In this document: positions 41,540 through 50,904 of the stretch, piece after piece
Layout: every line of letters starts with the position of its first letter
Position numbering within the stretch: the first letter of the stretch is position 1
Assembly (NCBI RefSeq): GCF_009720145.1
Contig: NZ_CP046252.1
Location: forward strand, 186,001-250,000
DNA length: 64,000 bases
Direction: 5' to 3'
DNA from: Sphingobium sp. CAP-1
Lineage (GTDB): Bacteria; Pseudomonadota; Alphaproteobacteria; Sphingomonadales; Sphingomonadaceae
Made by a program: the position numbers and the translations under genes
Notes under the pieces: model-generated
What the model was told of the DNA's origin: nothing
The model's database searches: none
What the model saw: the letters and a program-made list of their open reading frames with translations, nothing else

Positions 41540-42946
41540 ATGGAAAACTACAGGATGCTGGTAGGCGGTAGCCTCATCGACGCAGACGAGATGGCCGATG
41601 TCATAAATCCGGCAACGGCGACGATCGTTGCGAAAGCGCCTGTGGCAGACGCTGCTATTGTCGAAGCCGCCGTCTCAGCAGCGCATGCAGCGTTCGCGAG
41701 CTGGTCCATCGTGCCTCAGGCCGAGCGCGGCCAACTTGTCGCGCAACTTGCGAGTGGCATCGAGGCACAAAGCGCAAAGTTTGCCCGACTCCTCGTCGAG
41801 GAGCAAGGCAAGCCTCTCGGACTTGCCGAAATGGAAGTCGGGCAAACGGTATACATTCTGCGCGCGTTTGCGAGCATGGAAACGACCGTGGAAGTCCTTC
41901 GCGATAATGAGGGAGAACGCATAGTCGAACATCGCACGCCGCTCGGGGTCGTCGCCATGATAACCCCCTGGAACTTTCCATTGCTCCTGCTCGCCACGAA
42001 ATTGGCTCCGGGTCTGACTGCCGGCAATTGTATCGTCGTCAAGCCAGCGCCTTCGACGCCGTTGACAACTCTGCTTCTGGGCGAGCTTTGCGCCGAGATT
42101 TTCCCTGCTGGTGTCGTGAACATCATCAACGGACCAAGCCAAGTCGGAGCGCTGCTTACAGAGCACCCGCTGGTTGCGAAGATCGCATTTACGGGTTCGA
42201 CGAACACAGGGCGCCACGTAATGGCTAGCGCCGCATCGACGATCAAGCGCCTGACTCTGGAACTCGGTGGCAATGACGCTGCAATCGTAATGGGCGATAT
42301 CGATCCCGAGGAGGTCGCCGAGCGCATCTTCGCTGGCGCAATGGTGAATTCGGGCCAGGTCTGCGTCGCCATAAAGCGGGTATATGTCCACGAGGATGTG
42401 TACGATGCGGTATGCGAGCGGCTGGCGGCCCTCGCTGAAGCTGCTGTCGTCGGTGATGGTTTTTCTCAAGGTGTGCAATTCGGGCCGTTGCAGAACGAAG
42501 CGCAATTTGCGCGCGCAAAAGAGCTTCTCCGGGAGGCTGCGAGAGATGGCACGATCATTGCCGGTGGCGATCCTATCGACCGACCGGGCTATTTCATTCC
42601 CCCGACGATCGTTCGTGATATCGACGACAGTGCGCGGCTGGTGACCGAGGAGCAATTTGCTCCCATTCTTCCGATATTGAAGTATGTCGATCTTGATGAT
42701 GTCATTGCGCGCGCCAATTTCGGCACGTTCGGATTGGCCGCTAGCGTCTGGGGCAAAGATCTCGATGCCGCCTATGGCATCGCTCAAAAGCTCGATGCTG
42801 GAACGGTTTGGGTGAACAAGCATTTCGACCTCCCGCCGGATGTGCCTTTCAGGGGGGCAAAGCAGTCGGGCCTTGGCGCAGAGCTCGGCCGCGAGGGAAT
42901 GGCCGAATACAGCCAGCCCAAGATCATCAACATGGCCACTCAGTAG
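41540..42946 (+). CDS. NAD(P)-dependent aldehyde dehydrogenase (candidate 4-nitrobenzaldehyde dehydrogenase)
   Basis: 468 aa, ATG 8 nt after GGAGG. ALDH superfamily: VVAMITPWNFPLLLLATKLA (NAD site), FTGSTNTGRHVMASA, general base Glu in KRLTLELGGNDAAIVMGD, nucleophile Cys in MVNSGQVCVAIKRVYV, and EQFAPILPILKY. Resembles aryl/succinate-semialdehyde dehydrogenases. It is divergent from the LysR gene and next to pnbAB, which makes oxidation of 4-nitrobenzaldehyde to 4-nitrobenzoate the most economical role; this is inference. Confidence 0.85.
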   Translation: MENYRMLVGGSLIDADEMADVINPATATIVAKAPVADAAIVEAAVSAAHAAFASWSIVPQAERGQLVAQLASGIEAQSAKFARLLVEEQGKPLGLAEMEVGQTVYILRAFASMETTVEVLRDNEGERIVEHRTPLGVVAMITPWNFPLLLLATKLAPGLTAGNCIVVKPAPSTPLTTLLLGELCAEIFPAGVVNIINGPSQVGALLTEHPLVAKIAFTGSTNTGRHVMASAASTIKRLTLELGGNDAAIVMGDIDPEEVAERIFAGAMVNSGQVCVAIKRVYVHEDVYDAVCERLAALAEAAVVGDGFSQGVQFGPLQNEAQFARAKELLREAARDGTIIAGGDPIDRPGYFIPPTIVRDIDDSARLVTEEQFAPILPILKYVDLDDVIARANFGTFGLAASVWGKDLDAAYGIAQKLDAGTVWVNKHFDLPPDVPFRGAKQSGLGAELGREGMAEYSQPKIINMATQ

Positions 42947-43327
42947 AGCCGGCCTCGTGGTTGATGGCCGGAGGCGAATCGGTTGTGCGATAGCGCCGAA
43001 AAGGCTATAGTTTCAGTTTGGTCGAAAGAGAGAATCAAAGTGGGTGACGTCAAATCAGATGAATGAGCCGCAATAGCGATCGAGATCGTTGTTGCGGCGA
43101 TGAACTGGATGCAATCAACGCCTAGCGTGCTGCGTGCAGGATGCCGCTATATTTCTGCGGAGTTCTGTCATGCTAGCGTTGACTCGGCGCCATCGCCGTC
43201 ACCTGTCTTCTTATCTATTTGACGCGTTGAACGCGGCGTATGAGCTATTGCTGCGCTCATATGATCAATATCTTCATGTTCGACGCACGTCGTTCGTCGG
43301 TTCGTGGCACATCGGGAAGAAATCCCG
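42947..43327. other. Intergenic region upstream of the AraC gene
   Basis: 381 bp with no supported gene. It is A+T-richer than the surroundings and includes CGGGAAGAAATCCCG just before the AraC start, a short inverted repeat that could be an autoregulatory site or simply contain the ribosome site. No terminator with a T tract is obvious after the aldehyde dehydrogenase. Confidence 0.4.
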
Positions 43328-44311
43328 ATGACAGCCATGCTCACAGAACGAATGCTGAATCTGGTCCCACGCGACTACGAGATCGTCGAGCGCGAAGATG
43401 TCGGTTTGACCGCTCTGATCGCGACACGGCCGCAAAGGATGGACGCGGAGGGGTTCCGGAACGTCCTGATTTTTCCAGGTGGTGTAACGGTAAGCTGGGC
43501 TTCGCTCCATCGTTTCCGAGATGTGCAAGAAAGTGAGGAGAGCGATGGCGCCCTCCGGATCCACATACGCATGGCAGGGCGTTCCATCATTACTTCTGCA
43601 TCAGCTCGATCATTCGAAATCGAACCAAGAAGCTGCACCGTACCAATCGGCCCTGCGGGAGTGGTGCGTACTCAAAGATTCTTTTCGGGGGATGAAGAGC
43701 GATCTGTAACGGTTTCATGCGACAAGAACTACTTAATAGAATATCTTGGCTTGGACCCGAGCCTATACTCCGGAGCGCTCAGTGACTACCTGAACGACGT
43801 GAACGGGATATGCAGCATCATATCTACCGACTTGTCGTTCGAGCTTCGAGAAGCGGCCGCTGCTTTCTTCGAAGCTGCTGGTGCACCGTTTGCTCGCTGT
43901 CTCCTTCTGCAATCGAGAGCCAATGACATCATTCGCATCTTCTTCGAGCAAATTGTTCGGCGAGATGTTCGCGGCTCGCAGCCTCGGTCAAGAGACAGAC
44001 TCGCTGTTGCTCGCGTCATGAAAATCCTCGAGGACAGGTATCAACAGCCGCCAGCTGCAAACGAAATCGCTCGCCAAGCCGGCATGAGCTTGTCGAAGCT
44101 CAGCAAGCTGTTCAAGGCAGTCGAGGGTAAGACGATGATGGAATATCTCCTCATGGTAAGGATGCGGCGGGCTTTGGACCTGATGCGTGAGGGCGATCTG
44201 TCGATAACGCAGATTTCTTACGAAGTCGGATACGAGTACCCGGCCAATTTTTCGACGGCTTTCCGACGGTTTTTCGGCACATCGCCTCGTGAAGCACTGT
44301 CCCAAGTCTGA
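43328..44311 (+). CDS. AraC-family transcriptional regulator
   Basis: 327 aa (ATG of MTAMLTERM; a GTG 8 codons earlier is possible). The C-terminal two-HTH domain is clear: PAANEIARQAGMSLSKLSKL, FKAVEGKTMMEYLLMVRMRR, ALDLMREGDLSITQISYEVG and YANFSTAFRRFFGTSPREAL-like ending. The N-terminal ~200 residues resemble the sensor half of AraC/PchR-type regulators (IHIRMAGRS, RTQRFFSGDEE). It is convergent with the leftward cluster that ends 35 bp away, and is the most likely activator of that cluster. Confidence 0.88.
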   Translation: MTAMLTERMLNLVPRDYEIVEREDVGLTALIATRPQRMDAEGFRNVLIFPGGVTVSWASLHRFRDVQESEESDGALRIHIRMAGRSIITSASARSFEIEPRSCTVPIGPAGVVRTQRFFSGDEERSVTVSCDKNYLIEYLGLDPSLYSGALSDYLNDVNGICSIISTDLSFELREAAAAFFEAAGAPFARCLLLQSRANDIIRIFFEQIVRRDVRGSQPRSRDRLAVARVMKILEDRYQQPPAANEIARQAGMSLSKLSKLFKAVEGKTMMEYLLMVRMRRALDLMREGDLSITQISYEVGYEYPANFSTAFRRFFGTSPREALSQV

Positions 44312-44345
44312 CCCAAGGCGAGGCTGGACGCTTCACCTGCCGAGC

Positions 44346-45452
44346 TTAACATCGGTCTGGCAAGCGGCGAGAAATGTCTGCGAGCACCTGGTCGAAAATC
44401 TGCTCGCCTCGATGCAGAACATAGTTCTGCCAGTGCGGATCGTCGGGCGCGAAGAAAGCTTTGAAAGCATCGCGTGCCGCTTTGAGCCTCGGATCGTCAG
44501 GCGTGCTGGCGAGATGCCGGGTATGGCGATGCTCGTTGATCATTGCAGCGACGAGCTGCGGCTGCGGTAGCGTGCCGATCTCGAGCACGCCGGCGATTAC
44601 TTCCGCGTCTGGAAGCATCGCTTCGTAACCATCAGTCGTGTGACCGGTCGTTTCATACGTGGTGGCGGTAGGGCGAGCCCGAGGAGCGAGAATCCAATCG
44701 CCGAATACCTCGTGAGCTCGTTCGAGCTTCGAGCCCGTCTGCATCGCGACAACGCAACCATGAGCGTAAGGCCCGTAGCCGGTGTGATAATCTACCATGT
44801 AGACGTGCCGCGCTGATCTCCCTTCCTCAGTGATGATTTGCTCGATCGTGCTGCGGGACCAGGCCGGTTCCTTCCCCCCAAAGCCAATGCCGCTCGGGAA
44901 ATGATACTGTCCGGAGAGGGCCACGTTGATGAAGGCTCCCAAGCCATTTTCCTCGATGAACCTTTCAATGATTGCGTCGGAACCTGCGACATCCGCAGGT
45001 TCCAGAGAAGCAGAGTCGATCGCCTCCTGAAGATCGATGAGCCTTTCCGAAACCTCTGTCTGCGTCGGAAATACGGTGAAGTTTCGGCACAGGTCTACAT
45101 TGTCTTCCGTATAGCGCCGGCCATGAGCCGAGCCCCAGGGGTTGATAGCATGGATCAGCACGACCTTGACGTCCGCAGGCAAGGCAGCGAGCTTTCCGCC
45201 ATTGACCAGGTCGATCTGACAGGCGGAACCTGCGATCAGTTCAGGGCCATGAACGCCGGAGGTGAGGAAAACGGTGTTGGCCGCTTGTGGGGATCCGAAG
45301 ACAGCTACATCCACGTGTAGAGGCTCACCGGATGGTCCGCTTAGTGGATGTTCGATCGAATAGATCCTTGCAGCTTTGCCCGTCGTAGCCTGCAGAAAGT
45401 TATCACGTGCTGCCAAGTACGTTTGATTGAATACCTGCAGGTTTTTAGACAT
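44346..45452 (-). CDS. M14/DUF2817-type zinc hydrolase (candidate N-acyl amidohydrolase)
   Basis: 368 aa, DUF2817 (M14 carboxypeptidase/aspartoacylase-like fold): NTVFLTSGVHGPELIAGSAC gives the HxxE zinc ligands, KVVLIHAINPWGSAHGRRYT and EDNVDLCRNF follow, and HVYMVDYHTGYGPYAHGCVV holds the third-ligand His. The second of two adjacent ATGs is better placed after AAGGAG. Family members hydrolyse amide or peptide bonds of small substrates. As last gene of the GMC/aldolase cluster it is the only obvious amidase candidate, and could release dichloroacetate from the oxidised antibiotic; this is a hypothesis. Confidence 0.8.
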   Translation of the reverse strand: MSKNLQVFNQTYLAARDNFLQATTGKAARIYSIEHPLSGPSGEPLHVDVAVFGSPQAANTVFLTSGVHGPELIAGSACQIDLVNGGKLAALPADVKVVLIHAINPWGSAHGRRYTEDNVDLCRNFTVFPTQTEVSERLIDLQEAIDSASLEPADVAGSDAIIERFIEENGLGAFINVALSGQYHFPSGIGFGGKEPAWSRSTIEQIITEEGRSARHVYMVDYHTGYGPYAHGCVVAMQTGSKLERAHEVFGDWILAPRARPTATTYETTGHTTDGYEAMLPDAEVIAGVLEIGTLPQPQLVAAMINEHRHTRHLASTPDDPRLKAARDAFKAFFAPDDPHWQNYVLHRGEQIFDQVLADISRRLPDRC

Positions 45453-45474
45453 CATCGATCTCCTTTAGGAAAAT

Positions 45475-46485
45475 CTAGGGGAGGTGTGGTTGGGACGCTT
45501 TTGCCTCTTTGGCGAAAATGATTGAGCGCTCATCGAGCAGACACGTGTTGATCTTCGGGTTTTCGGCTCGGCTGCCCGATCGATGGTTGACCAGATAAAG
45601 TCCGAGACCGACGAGCGCTCCGCCGATAATCTGATGGAGCCCCAGCACCGAACCAAGAAAGGGCACAGCGAGGAGGGATGTGAAGAGGGGAGCAAGGAAG
45701 AGGAAGCTGCTTGCCCGTGTTGCCCCACCCTTGGACAGAGCGACGAACCAAAGCCCAAATGACCCGGCCGAAGCAGGTATGGAAAGCCAGAGAAACCATA
45801 TTACCTGGGCAAAATCGAGATGTGTCGGCCAGCGCTCACACTTAAGCTGCGCGATCGACATGAGAGTTAGGGCACCAACGAGCATCTGCCAGAAGTTGAG
45901 CGTGGCAGGCCGCAGGTTTGGCTGAAACTTTCTATGTGCAATTGTTGCCCCCGCCCAACAGAAGGCGGCCGCGATAGCCAGCCCGTGGCCAATCAAGCCG
46001 TTTGCGGACACCGTGATCTTGCCCCCGACGATGACGGGGATACCTGCGCATCCGACGACCATGCCAAGGCGATTTATCCGGTTGAGCTGCTCACCCAGCG
46101 CCCTTCCTGCGACGAGCATCACGATCAACGGGTTCGTGAAGAGGAGGATCGCAACGGTCGCAGCATCGATGAAGCGCATAGCTGCAGACACCAACGCCAT
46201 GACCGCCGCAATCTGAAGGAGACCGAGCAGCAGCGTCAGGACTGCATCGCGCCGGCGGGGCGAACGCCAGCGAAATCCATCGCGTGGAGATTCCATCAGA
46301 AGAAACGGGAGAAGTGAGAGCGTCGCAACGAGAAAGCGGCACCCCGATAGCAGCAGCGGAGGCAAGCCACTCTTCAAGAGCAACTGTGTCGCAACAAAGC
46401 TTGAACCCATTAGGAAGGTCGATGAAAAGATTATAACCAAAAAGCTGGCGCCTTGCCCCGAAGGCGACCTCGAAAAAGGAGACAT
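45475..46485 (-). CDS. EamA/DMT-family transporter
   Basis: 336 aa with ten predicted membrane helices in two EamA repeats (FLVIIFSSTFLMGSSFVATQ; LPPLLLSGCRFLVATLSLLP; later GLAIAAAFCWAGATIAHRKF and FLFLAPLFTSLLAVPFLGS). Relatives export amino acids or drugs (RhtA, YdcZ, RarD groups). It is 13 nt downstream of the threonine aldolase gene, so it is co-transcribed. Possible roles are export of surplus glycine or other pathway intermediates, or uptake of the substrate; direction cannot be read from sequence. Confidence 0.85.
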   Translation of the reverse strand: MSPFSRSPSGQGASFLVIIFSSTFLMGSSFVATQLLLKSGLPPLLLSGCRFLVATLSLLPFLLMESPRDGFRWRSPRRRDAVLTLLLGLLQIAAVMALVSAAMRFIDAATVAILLFTNPLIVMLVAGRALGEQLNRINRLGMVVGCAGIPVIVGGKITVSANGLIGHGLAIAAAFCWAGATIAHRKFQPNLRPATLNFWQMLVGALTLMSIAQLKCERWPTHLDFAQVIWFLWLSIPASAGSFGLWFVALSKGGATRASSFLFLAPLFTSLLAVPFLGSVLGLHQIIGGALVGLGLYLVNHRSGSRAENPKINTCLLDERSIIFAKEAKASQPHLP

Positions 46486-46498
46486 GGTCTAATTTCGG

Positions 46499-47545
46499 TC
46501 AGCTCAGGATTTCCGCGAAGTCCTGCAGATCGGTCGCATCGTTCATTGGACTTGTTACAAAGCGATATAGGCCCTCGTCTCCAGCGATGGCTATTTCGGT
46601 CTCTAAAGATGCGCGCCTGTAGAAGAAGGCTCCAGCCGCTTGAAGTCTCTCGGCTTCTTTGATTTTCATGATCGCGAAGACAATGTTGGCTTCGGGCGTC
46701 CAAGCGATCCGAGCTGCACCAGATCGCATCAGTATTGCAGTTAGTTCCGCCGCAAGCCTGTTAGCCTGCCTCGCCCACTTCCGCCAATTGTCTTCTGAAA
46801 GATAGGTTTCGAGCTGGGCAGAGATGAAGCGGGACTTTGAGAACAGATGCCCGGCCTGCTTTTGTGCATAAATCATATGTTCCGCATACCGAGGATTGAA
46901 TACGAGGAGCGCTTCGGCGCACCAGCAGCCATTCTTGCTCGCACCGAAGGAGAGCATGTCGACGCCCTGCCTCCATGTCATGTCGGCGGGTGTGACATCG
47001 AGAGCGACGAGAGCGTTTGCAAACCGAGCCCCATCCATGTGGACCGCGATATTCCTCTTTCGGGCTATGGACGCGATTTCAGCAATCTGATCGAGCTGAT
47101 AGAGGGTGCCCCACTCGGTCGCCTGTGTAAGCGTAACTGCTGACGGCTGACCGACGTGGACAAAGCCCTCCGGCAGTCGGCCGAGCGCAGCAGCAAACTT
47201 CTCAGGGGCAATTTTGCCCAGCGCGCCTTCGACAGGGGTGATCCGCAGGCCTCCGCCGATCTTCTCGATGGCTCCACATTCTTCTTCGAACATATGCGCA
47301 TTTGCATGGCTGAACACCACGCCGCCGGGGCGACCAGCTGCCGACATCGCAAGACTGTTGGCAGCGGTGCCGGTTCCCACGAGAAACATCTCGAGATCGT
47401 GCTCGAATATCTCCTGGAAGCGATGGACGAGCGATCGATCGAGTTCGGAATTGCCATATGCGGCGGCGAAGCCGTCGCAATGGTCGACGAGAGCCTGAGC
47501 CACTTCGGGAAGGGCGCCCCCCCAGTTATCGGAAGCGAAATGCAT
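46499..47545 (-). CDS. Low-specificity L-threonine aldolase (beta-hydroxy amino acid lyase)
   Basis: 348 aa, fold-type I PLP enzyme. FASDNWGGALPEVAQALVDH at the N-terminus, FLVGTGTAANSLAMSAAGRP, the PLP Asp in NIAVHMDGARFANALVALD, and the PLP Lys in DMLSFGASKNGCWCAEALLV. Members cleave L-3-hydroxy amino acids to glycine plus an aldehyde and accept phenylserines. Chloramphenicol shares the configuration of L-threo-phenylserine (its biosynthetic precursor is L-threo-p-aminophenylserine), so oxidation of its CH2OH to COOH and deacylation would give a natural substrate, yielding 4-nitrobenzaldehyde and glycine. The next upstream gene is a GMC oxidase, consistent with this order. Confidence 0.88.
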   Translation of the reverse strand: MHFASDNWGGALPEVAQALVDHCDGFAAAYGNSELDRSLVHRFQEIFEHDLEMFLVGTGTAANSLAMSAAGRPGGVVFSHANAHMFEEECGAIEKIGGGLRITPVEGALGKIAPEKFAAALGRLPEGFVHVGQPSAVTLTQATEWGTLYQLDQIAEIASIARKRNIAVHMDGARFANALVALDVTPADMTWRQGVDMLSFGASKNGCWCAEALLVFNPRYAEHMIYAQKQAGHLFSKSRFISAQLETYLSEDNWRKWARQANRLAAELTAILMRSGAARIAWTPEANIVFAIMKIKEAERLQAAGAFFYRRASLETEIAIAGDEGLYRFVTSPMNDATDLQDFAEILS

Positions 47546-47615
47546 GGGTCATATCTCCCTAGCCAAGCGATCGATCGTGCGTGAGGGCCATCGGCACCTG
47601 CGGTACGATATCTCC

Positions 47616-49232
47616 TCAGTGGCTTTTTCGGATCAGATCGGCTGCCCGTTCGCCAATCATGATGCACGGTGCATTTGTATTCGCGCTGACCAGCGTCGGC
47701 ATGATCGAGGCATCCGCGACGCGAAGACCGGTGACGCCCTTGACGCGCAACTCCGGATCGAGGACCGCGGTCGGCCCAATTCCCATCGCGCAAGTGCCAG
47801 TCGGGTGATACATCAGGAAGGCGCTCTGGCGGATATACTCGATCCAATCAGCGTCGGTTTCGACCTGCTTTCCGGGCAGGCGTTCACCTTCGTCATATTC
47901 ACTGAATGGCTTGGAACGGAAAATCTTGCGCACGATCCGACATCCTTCGATGAGCTGCTTGATCTCATCATCTCCTCCGAGCAGCTCATGTTGGATAATC
48001 GGCCGCTCGCTTGGATCGGTGGAGCGGAGCAGTAGCTGACCGCGCGTCTCGGGCCGGCAGATGTTGATGGCAACGCCAATTGCTGCACGCTTGTACAGGT
48101 ATACGCCGTCCGGCGTGAAGTCGTACGCGATCGGCGAGAACGACAGTTGGATGTTGGGCCACTCGAGATGGTCCCGCGTGCGAATGAACGCGAGAGCGGA
48201 GGCAACACATGCCGTGGCTGGCCCTCGCCCGAACAAAGCGAAGTTCAAGCCATGCTTGACTATCCTGGCGACGCTTTGCACTTCGACATTGAGGCTATCG
48301 ATGCCGACATGGGTCGACATCAACACTCCCGGATGTTCCTGCAGATTTTGCCCCACTCCCGGGGAATCGACGACAACTGGGATGCCATGCTCGCCAAGAT
48401 GCTTTGCCGGGCCAATGCCCGAGAGCATCAATATCTTCGGCGACGACAAGGCGCCGCCGCAAAGAATGACCTCCTTGTTTGCCAGGTAGCAAACCGTGCG
48501 CCCGTTCTGAACGCCTTCGACGCCGATCGCGCGGCCGTTCTCGATCAGTACCCGACTGACCATGAAACGCGTCTCGACCTTCAAATTGGACCGGCGCTTC
48601 GCCTTGGCCAGATAGGCACGTGCCGTTGAATGTCGCCAACCCTTGTTCTGGGTGGCTTGGCAGGGGCCGATACCCTCTTGCTCGGCACCGTTGGTATCCG
48701 GATTGTGCGGAATCCCCGCACGTACGCCAGAAGCGATGAATGCGTCGGCCAACGTGGTCGATAGGCGGGCATTCGATACGCGCAGAGGGCCCTTGTCGCC
48801 GCGAAAGCGCGAGCCGCCGTTTTCGTTCGTCTCGGCCTTGTTGAAGAACGGAAGCACGTCGTCATAGGACCAGCCCTTGCAGCCGAGCTGGGCCCATTGA
48901 TCATAATCCCCGCGATTGCCGCGAACATACATCATCCCGTTGATCGACGAGCCGCCGCCGAGGACTTTGCCGGCCGGCCACATGTCTGCTCGATCGTTTC
49001 GCGAGGCATCCGGTTCCGCTTGATAGAACCAGTTGTACTCGGGGTTCATGATCGCCTTGATCGAGCCCGCCGGAATCCGGATGAAAGGCGAGCTGTCCCA
49101 CCCGCCTGCTTCGAGCAACGCGACCTCAAAACGCTTCTCTTCGCTCAGCCGAGATGCGACCACCGCGCCACTCGAACCGCCCCCAACGACGATAAAGTCC
49201 GTAGTTCTAATATCTTGCACAATGCCCTCCAT
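47616..49232 (-). CDS. GMC-family flavin oxidoreductase (candidate chloramphenicol C3-hydroxyl oxidase)
   Basis: 538 aa GMC (choline-dehydrogenase-like) enzyme: FAD-binding DFIVVGGGSSGAVVASRLSE at the N-terminus, KVLGGGSSINGMMYVRGNRG (GMC signature 1), EVILCGGALSSPKILMLSGI (signature 2) and the active-site His/Asn pair in FLMYHPTGTCAMGIGP and VSANTNAPCIMIGERAAD. Such enzymes oxidise primary alcohols to aldehydes. A GMC oxidase acting on the C3 hydroxyl of chloramphenicol has been reported from sphingomonads (I recall the name CapO, not verified). The flanking aldehyde dehydrogenase and aldolase genes fit that chemistry. ATG start; alternative substrates cannot be excluded. Confidence 0.88.
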   Translation of the reverse strand: MEGIVQDIRTTDFIVVGGGSSGAVVASRLSEEKRFEVALLEAGGWDSSPFIRIPAGSIKAIMNPEYNWFYQAEPDASRNDRADMWPAGKVLGGGSSINGMMYVRGNRGDYDQWAQLGCKGWSYDDVLPFFNKAETNENGGSRFRGDKGPLRVSNARLSTTLADAFIASGVRAGIPHNPDTNGAEQEGIGPCQATQNKGWRHSTARAYLAKAKRRSNLKVETRFMVSRVLIENGRAIGVEGVQNGRTVCYLANKEVILCGGALSSPKILMLSGIGPAKHLGEHGIPVVVDSPGVGQNLQEHPGVLMSTHVGIDSLNVEVQSVARIVKHGLNFALFGRGPATACVASALAFIRTRDHLEWPNIQLSFSPIAYDFTPDGVYLYKRAAIGVAINICRPETRGQLLLRSTDPSERPIIQHELLGGDDEIKQLIEGCRIVRKIFRSKPFSEYDEGERLPGKQVETDADWIEYIRQSAFLMYHPTGTCAMGIGPTAVLDPELRVKGVTGLRVADASIMPTLVSANTNAPCIMIGERAADLIRKSH

Positions 49233-49326
49233 GTGAAGGCCGCTCTAGCGCACCTCGGAAAGTTGGACTTTTGCGGTAGTCGCAAACAGTTTTGGCACTT
49301 GGGCCGATCTGCGATGGGAGGGGGGG

Positions 49327-50793
49327 CTAGGGATCCAACGGCGCGAGGCAGCCAATTTGCTCCACGGCCATCCGACGGCTGTAGCTGGAGAGAGCGTCAA
49401 CGCCGAACTCGATTCCGTAGCCGGACTGACCGGCAGGCTCCAGTGGAAGCGCCAGACCGGTCGCCGAATCCTGACCAGCGACGGACTTGATCTTCAGATG
49501 ACCGACGCAGAGTTCCTGTCGTAGCATGTTGGCTCGAGCCAACTCGCCGGTCCAGAGCGTCATCGCCAGCCCGTAGCCGCCGAGGCCAGCCAGCCTCACG
49601 GCATCGGAGATGCCGTCATATGGAACGACTGCGAGGATCGGACCGAAATATTCATCTCGCAATATCGGCGATGTTGGGTCATCCGCCCTGACCACTGTCA
49701 GCGAATGATGCAGCATGTCGTGCCGCACGGGACGGCCATCGCGGATGACCTGCTCGCCACGGTCCAGAGCCATGTCGACTGCCGATCGAATTCTGTCCGA
49801 ATGAGCCTTGGACGCCAAGGGCCCGAATTTTGTGTTCGGATCGAGCGGATCACCCGGCAAGAAATTTGCTGCAGCGGCCACGAGAGCGTCCGCGAATTGG
49901 TCAATACGATCGCTTGGGACGAGGATTTTTGAGCGGGCGACGCAAAGCTGACCGCTATTCGCATATGCTTCCGCTACAGCGTCGATGGCTATGCCCTGAT
50001 AGTCGGTCATGTCGTCAAGAACCACGATCGCGTTCTTTCCTCCGGCCTCGATGATAGCCGGCACGAGCCGCTCGGCCGCGAGCTTGGCGACGGAGCGACC
50101 CGTCTGGGTCGAGCCCGTGAAGGCAAGCATTGCCACCCCGGGATTGCTGCAGAGTGCTGCGCCCGTCGTCGCTCCTCCAGGGAGGACAGACAGCAGACCG
50201 ACAGGGATGCCCGCCTCTTCGGCGAGGGTGCCAATCAGTATCGCGGAGCGGGGCGAAATTTCGGACGGTTTTAGCACCATGCCATTGCCGGCCGCGAGTG
50301 CTGGCCCAACCTTCATGGCCGCGTTTATGCTTGGGTAATTCCACGAGACCATCGCGCCGACGACACCGTAGGGCACTCTCAGCGACAAAGAGATCGCCTC
50401 GCGCGACGACGCAATGACTTCTCCACAAGCCTTGTCGATTGTCTGAGCGTACCAGCGCACAATGTGAGCGGCGACGCAGGCTTCCATCATCGCAACTGCT
50501 ATCGGTTTCCCCATGTCGACACAGTCGAGCATGCCTATGCGCTCGGCGGCAGCCTCTATTGCGTCGCCCCAGCGCAGCATTGCCATCCGCCGTTCACTCG
50601 GCGCGAGCCGGTGCCACAAGCTGGCAGCTCGACCCGCTGCACTGACGGCCCGCTCGACATCAGCGTGTCCGCCGGCGCGAAACTGAAGGGCTCTGTCCGG
50701 GTCGGTCGGGCTCGTCCAGTTGATGACTTCGCCGCTCATCGGGGTCAGGCTCCCGATAATTCCATCAAAGCTCTTCATGTCGATCTCGGTCAC
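49327..50793 (-). CDS. Aldehyde dehydrogenase of the GMC cluster
   Basis: 488 aa from GTG (ATG five codons in). ALDH superfamily: VGAMVSWNYPSINAAMKVGP, FTGSTQTGRSVAKLAAERLV, general base Glu in PAIIEAGGKNAIVVLDD, catalytic Cys in AYANSGQLCVARSKILVP, and DEYFGPILAVVPYDG. It lies directly upstream of the GMC gene, the arrangement expected for successive oxidation of an alcohol to an aldehyde to an acid. It is therefore the best candidate for oxidising the GMC product; the other ALDH near pnbAB would then handle 4-nitrobenzaldehyde. The division of labour is inferred. Confidence 0.88.
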   Translation of the reverse strand: MTEIDMKSFDGIIGSLTPMSGEVINWTSPTDPDRALQFRAGGHADVERAVSAAGRAASLWHRLAPSERRMAMLRWGDAIEAAAERIGMLDCVDMGKPIAVAMMEACVAAHIVRWYAQTIDKACGEVIASSREAISLSLRVPYGVVGAMVSWNYPSINAAMKVGPALAAGNGMVLKPSEISPRSAILIGTLAEEAGIPVGLLSVLPGGATTGAALCSNPGVAMLAFTGSTQTGRSVAKLAAERLVPAIIEAGGKNAIVVLDDMTDYQGIAIDAVAEAYANSGQLCVARSKILVPSDRIDQFADALVAAAANFLPGDPLDPNTKFGPLASKAHSDRIRSAVDMALDRGEQVIRDGRPVRHDMLHHSLTVVRADDPTSPILRDEYFGPILAVVPYDGISDAVRLAGLGGYGLAMTLWTGELARANMLRQELCVGHLKIKSVAGQDSATGLALPLEPAGQSGYGIEFGVDALSSYSRRMAVEQIGCLAPLDP

Positions 50794-50904
50794 GGCAAAT
50801 CCTTTGACAGCGAAGCGGCGCTTCGCCGCAGGCCGACGCTCCTTTACAAGGGCGCAATTCCTGAATGGTCAGAGCCGCCGGCCGGCGAGGCCGGCGGCCG
50901 ATGT

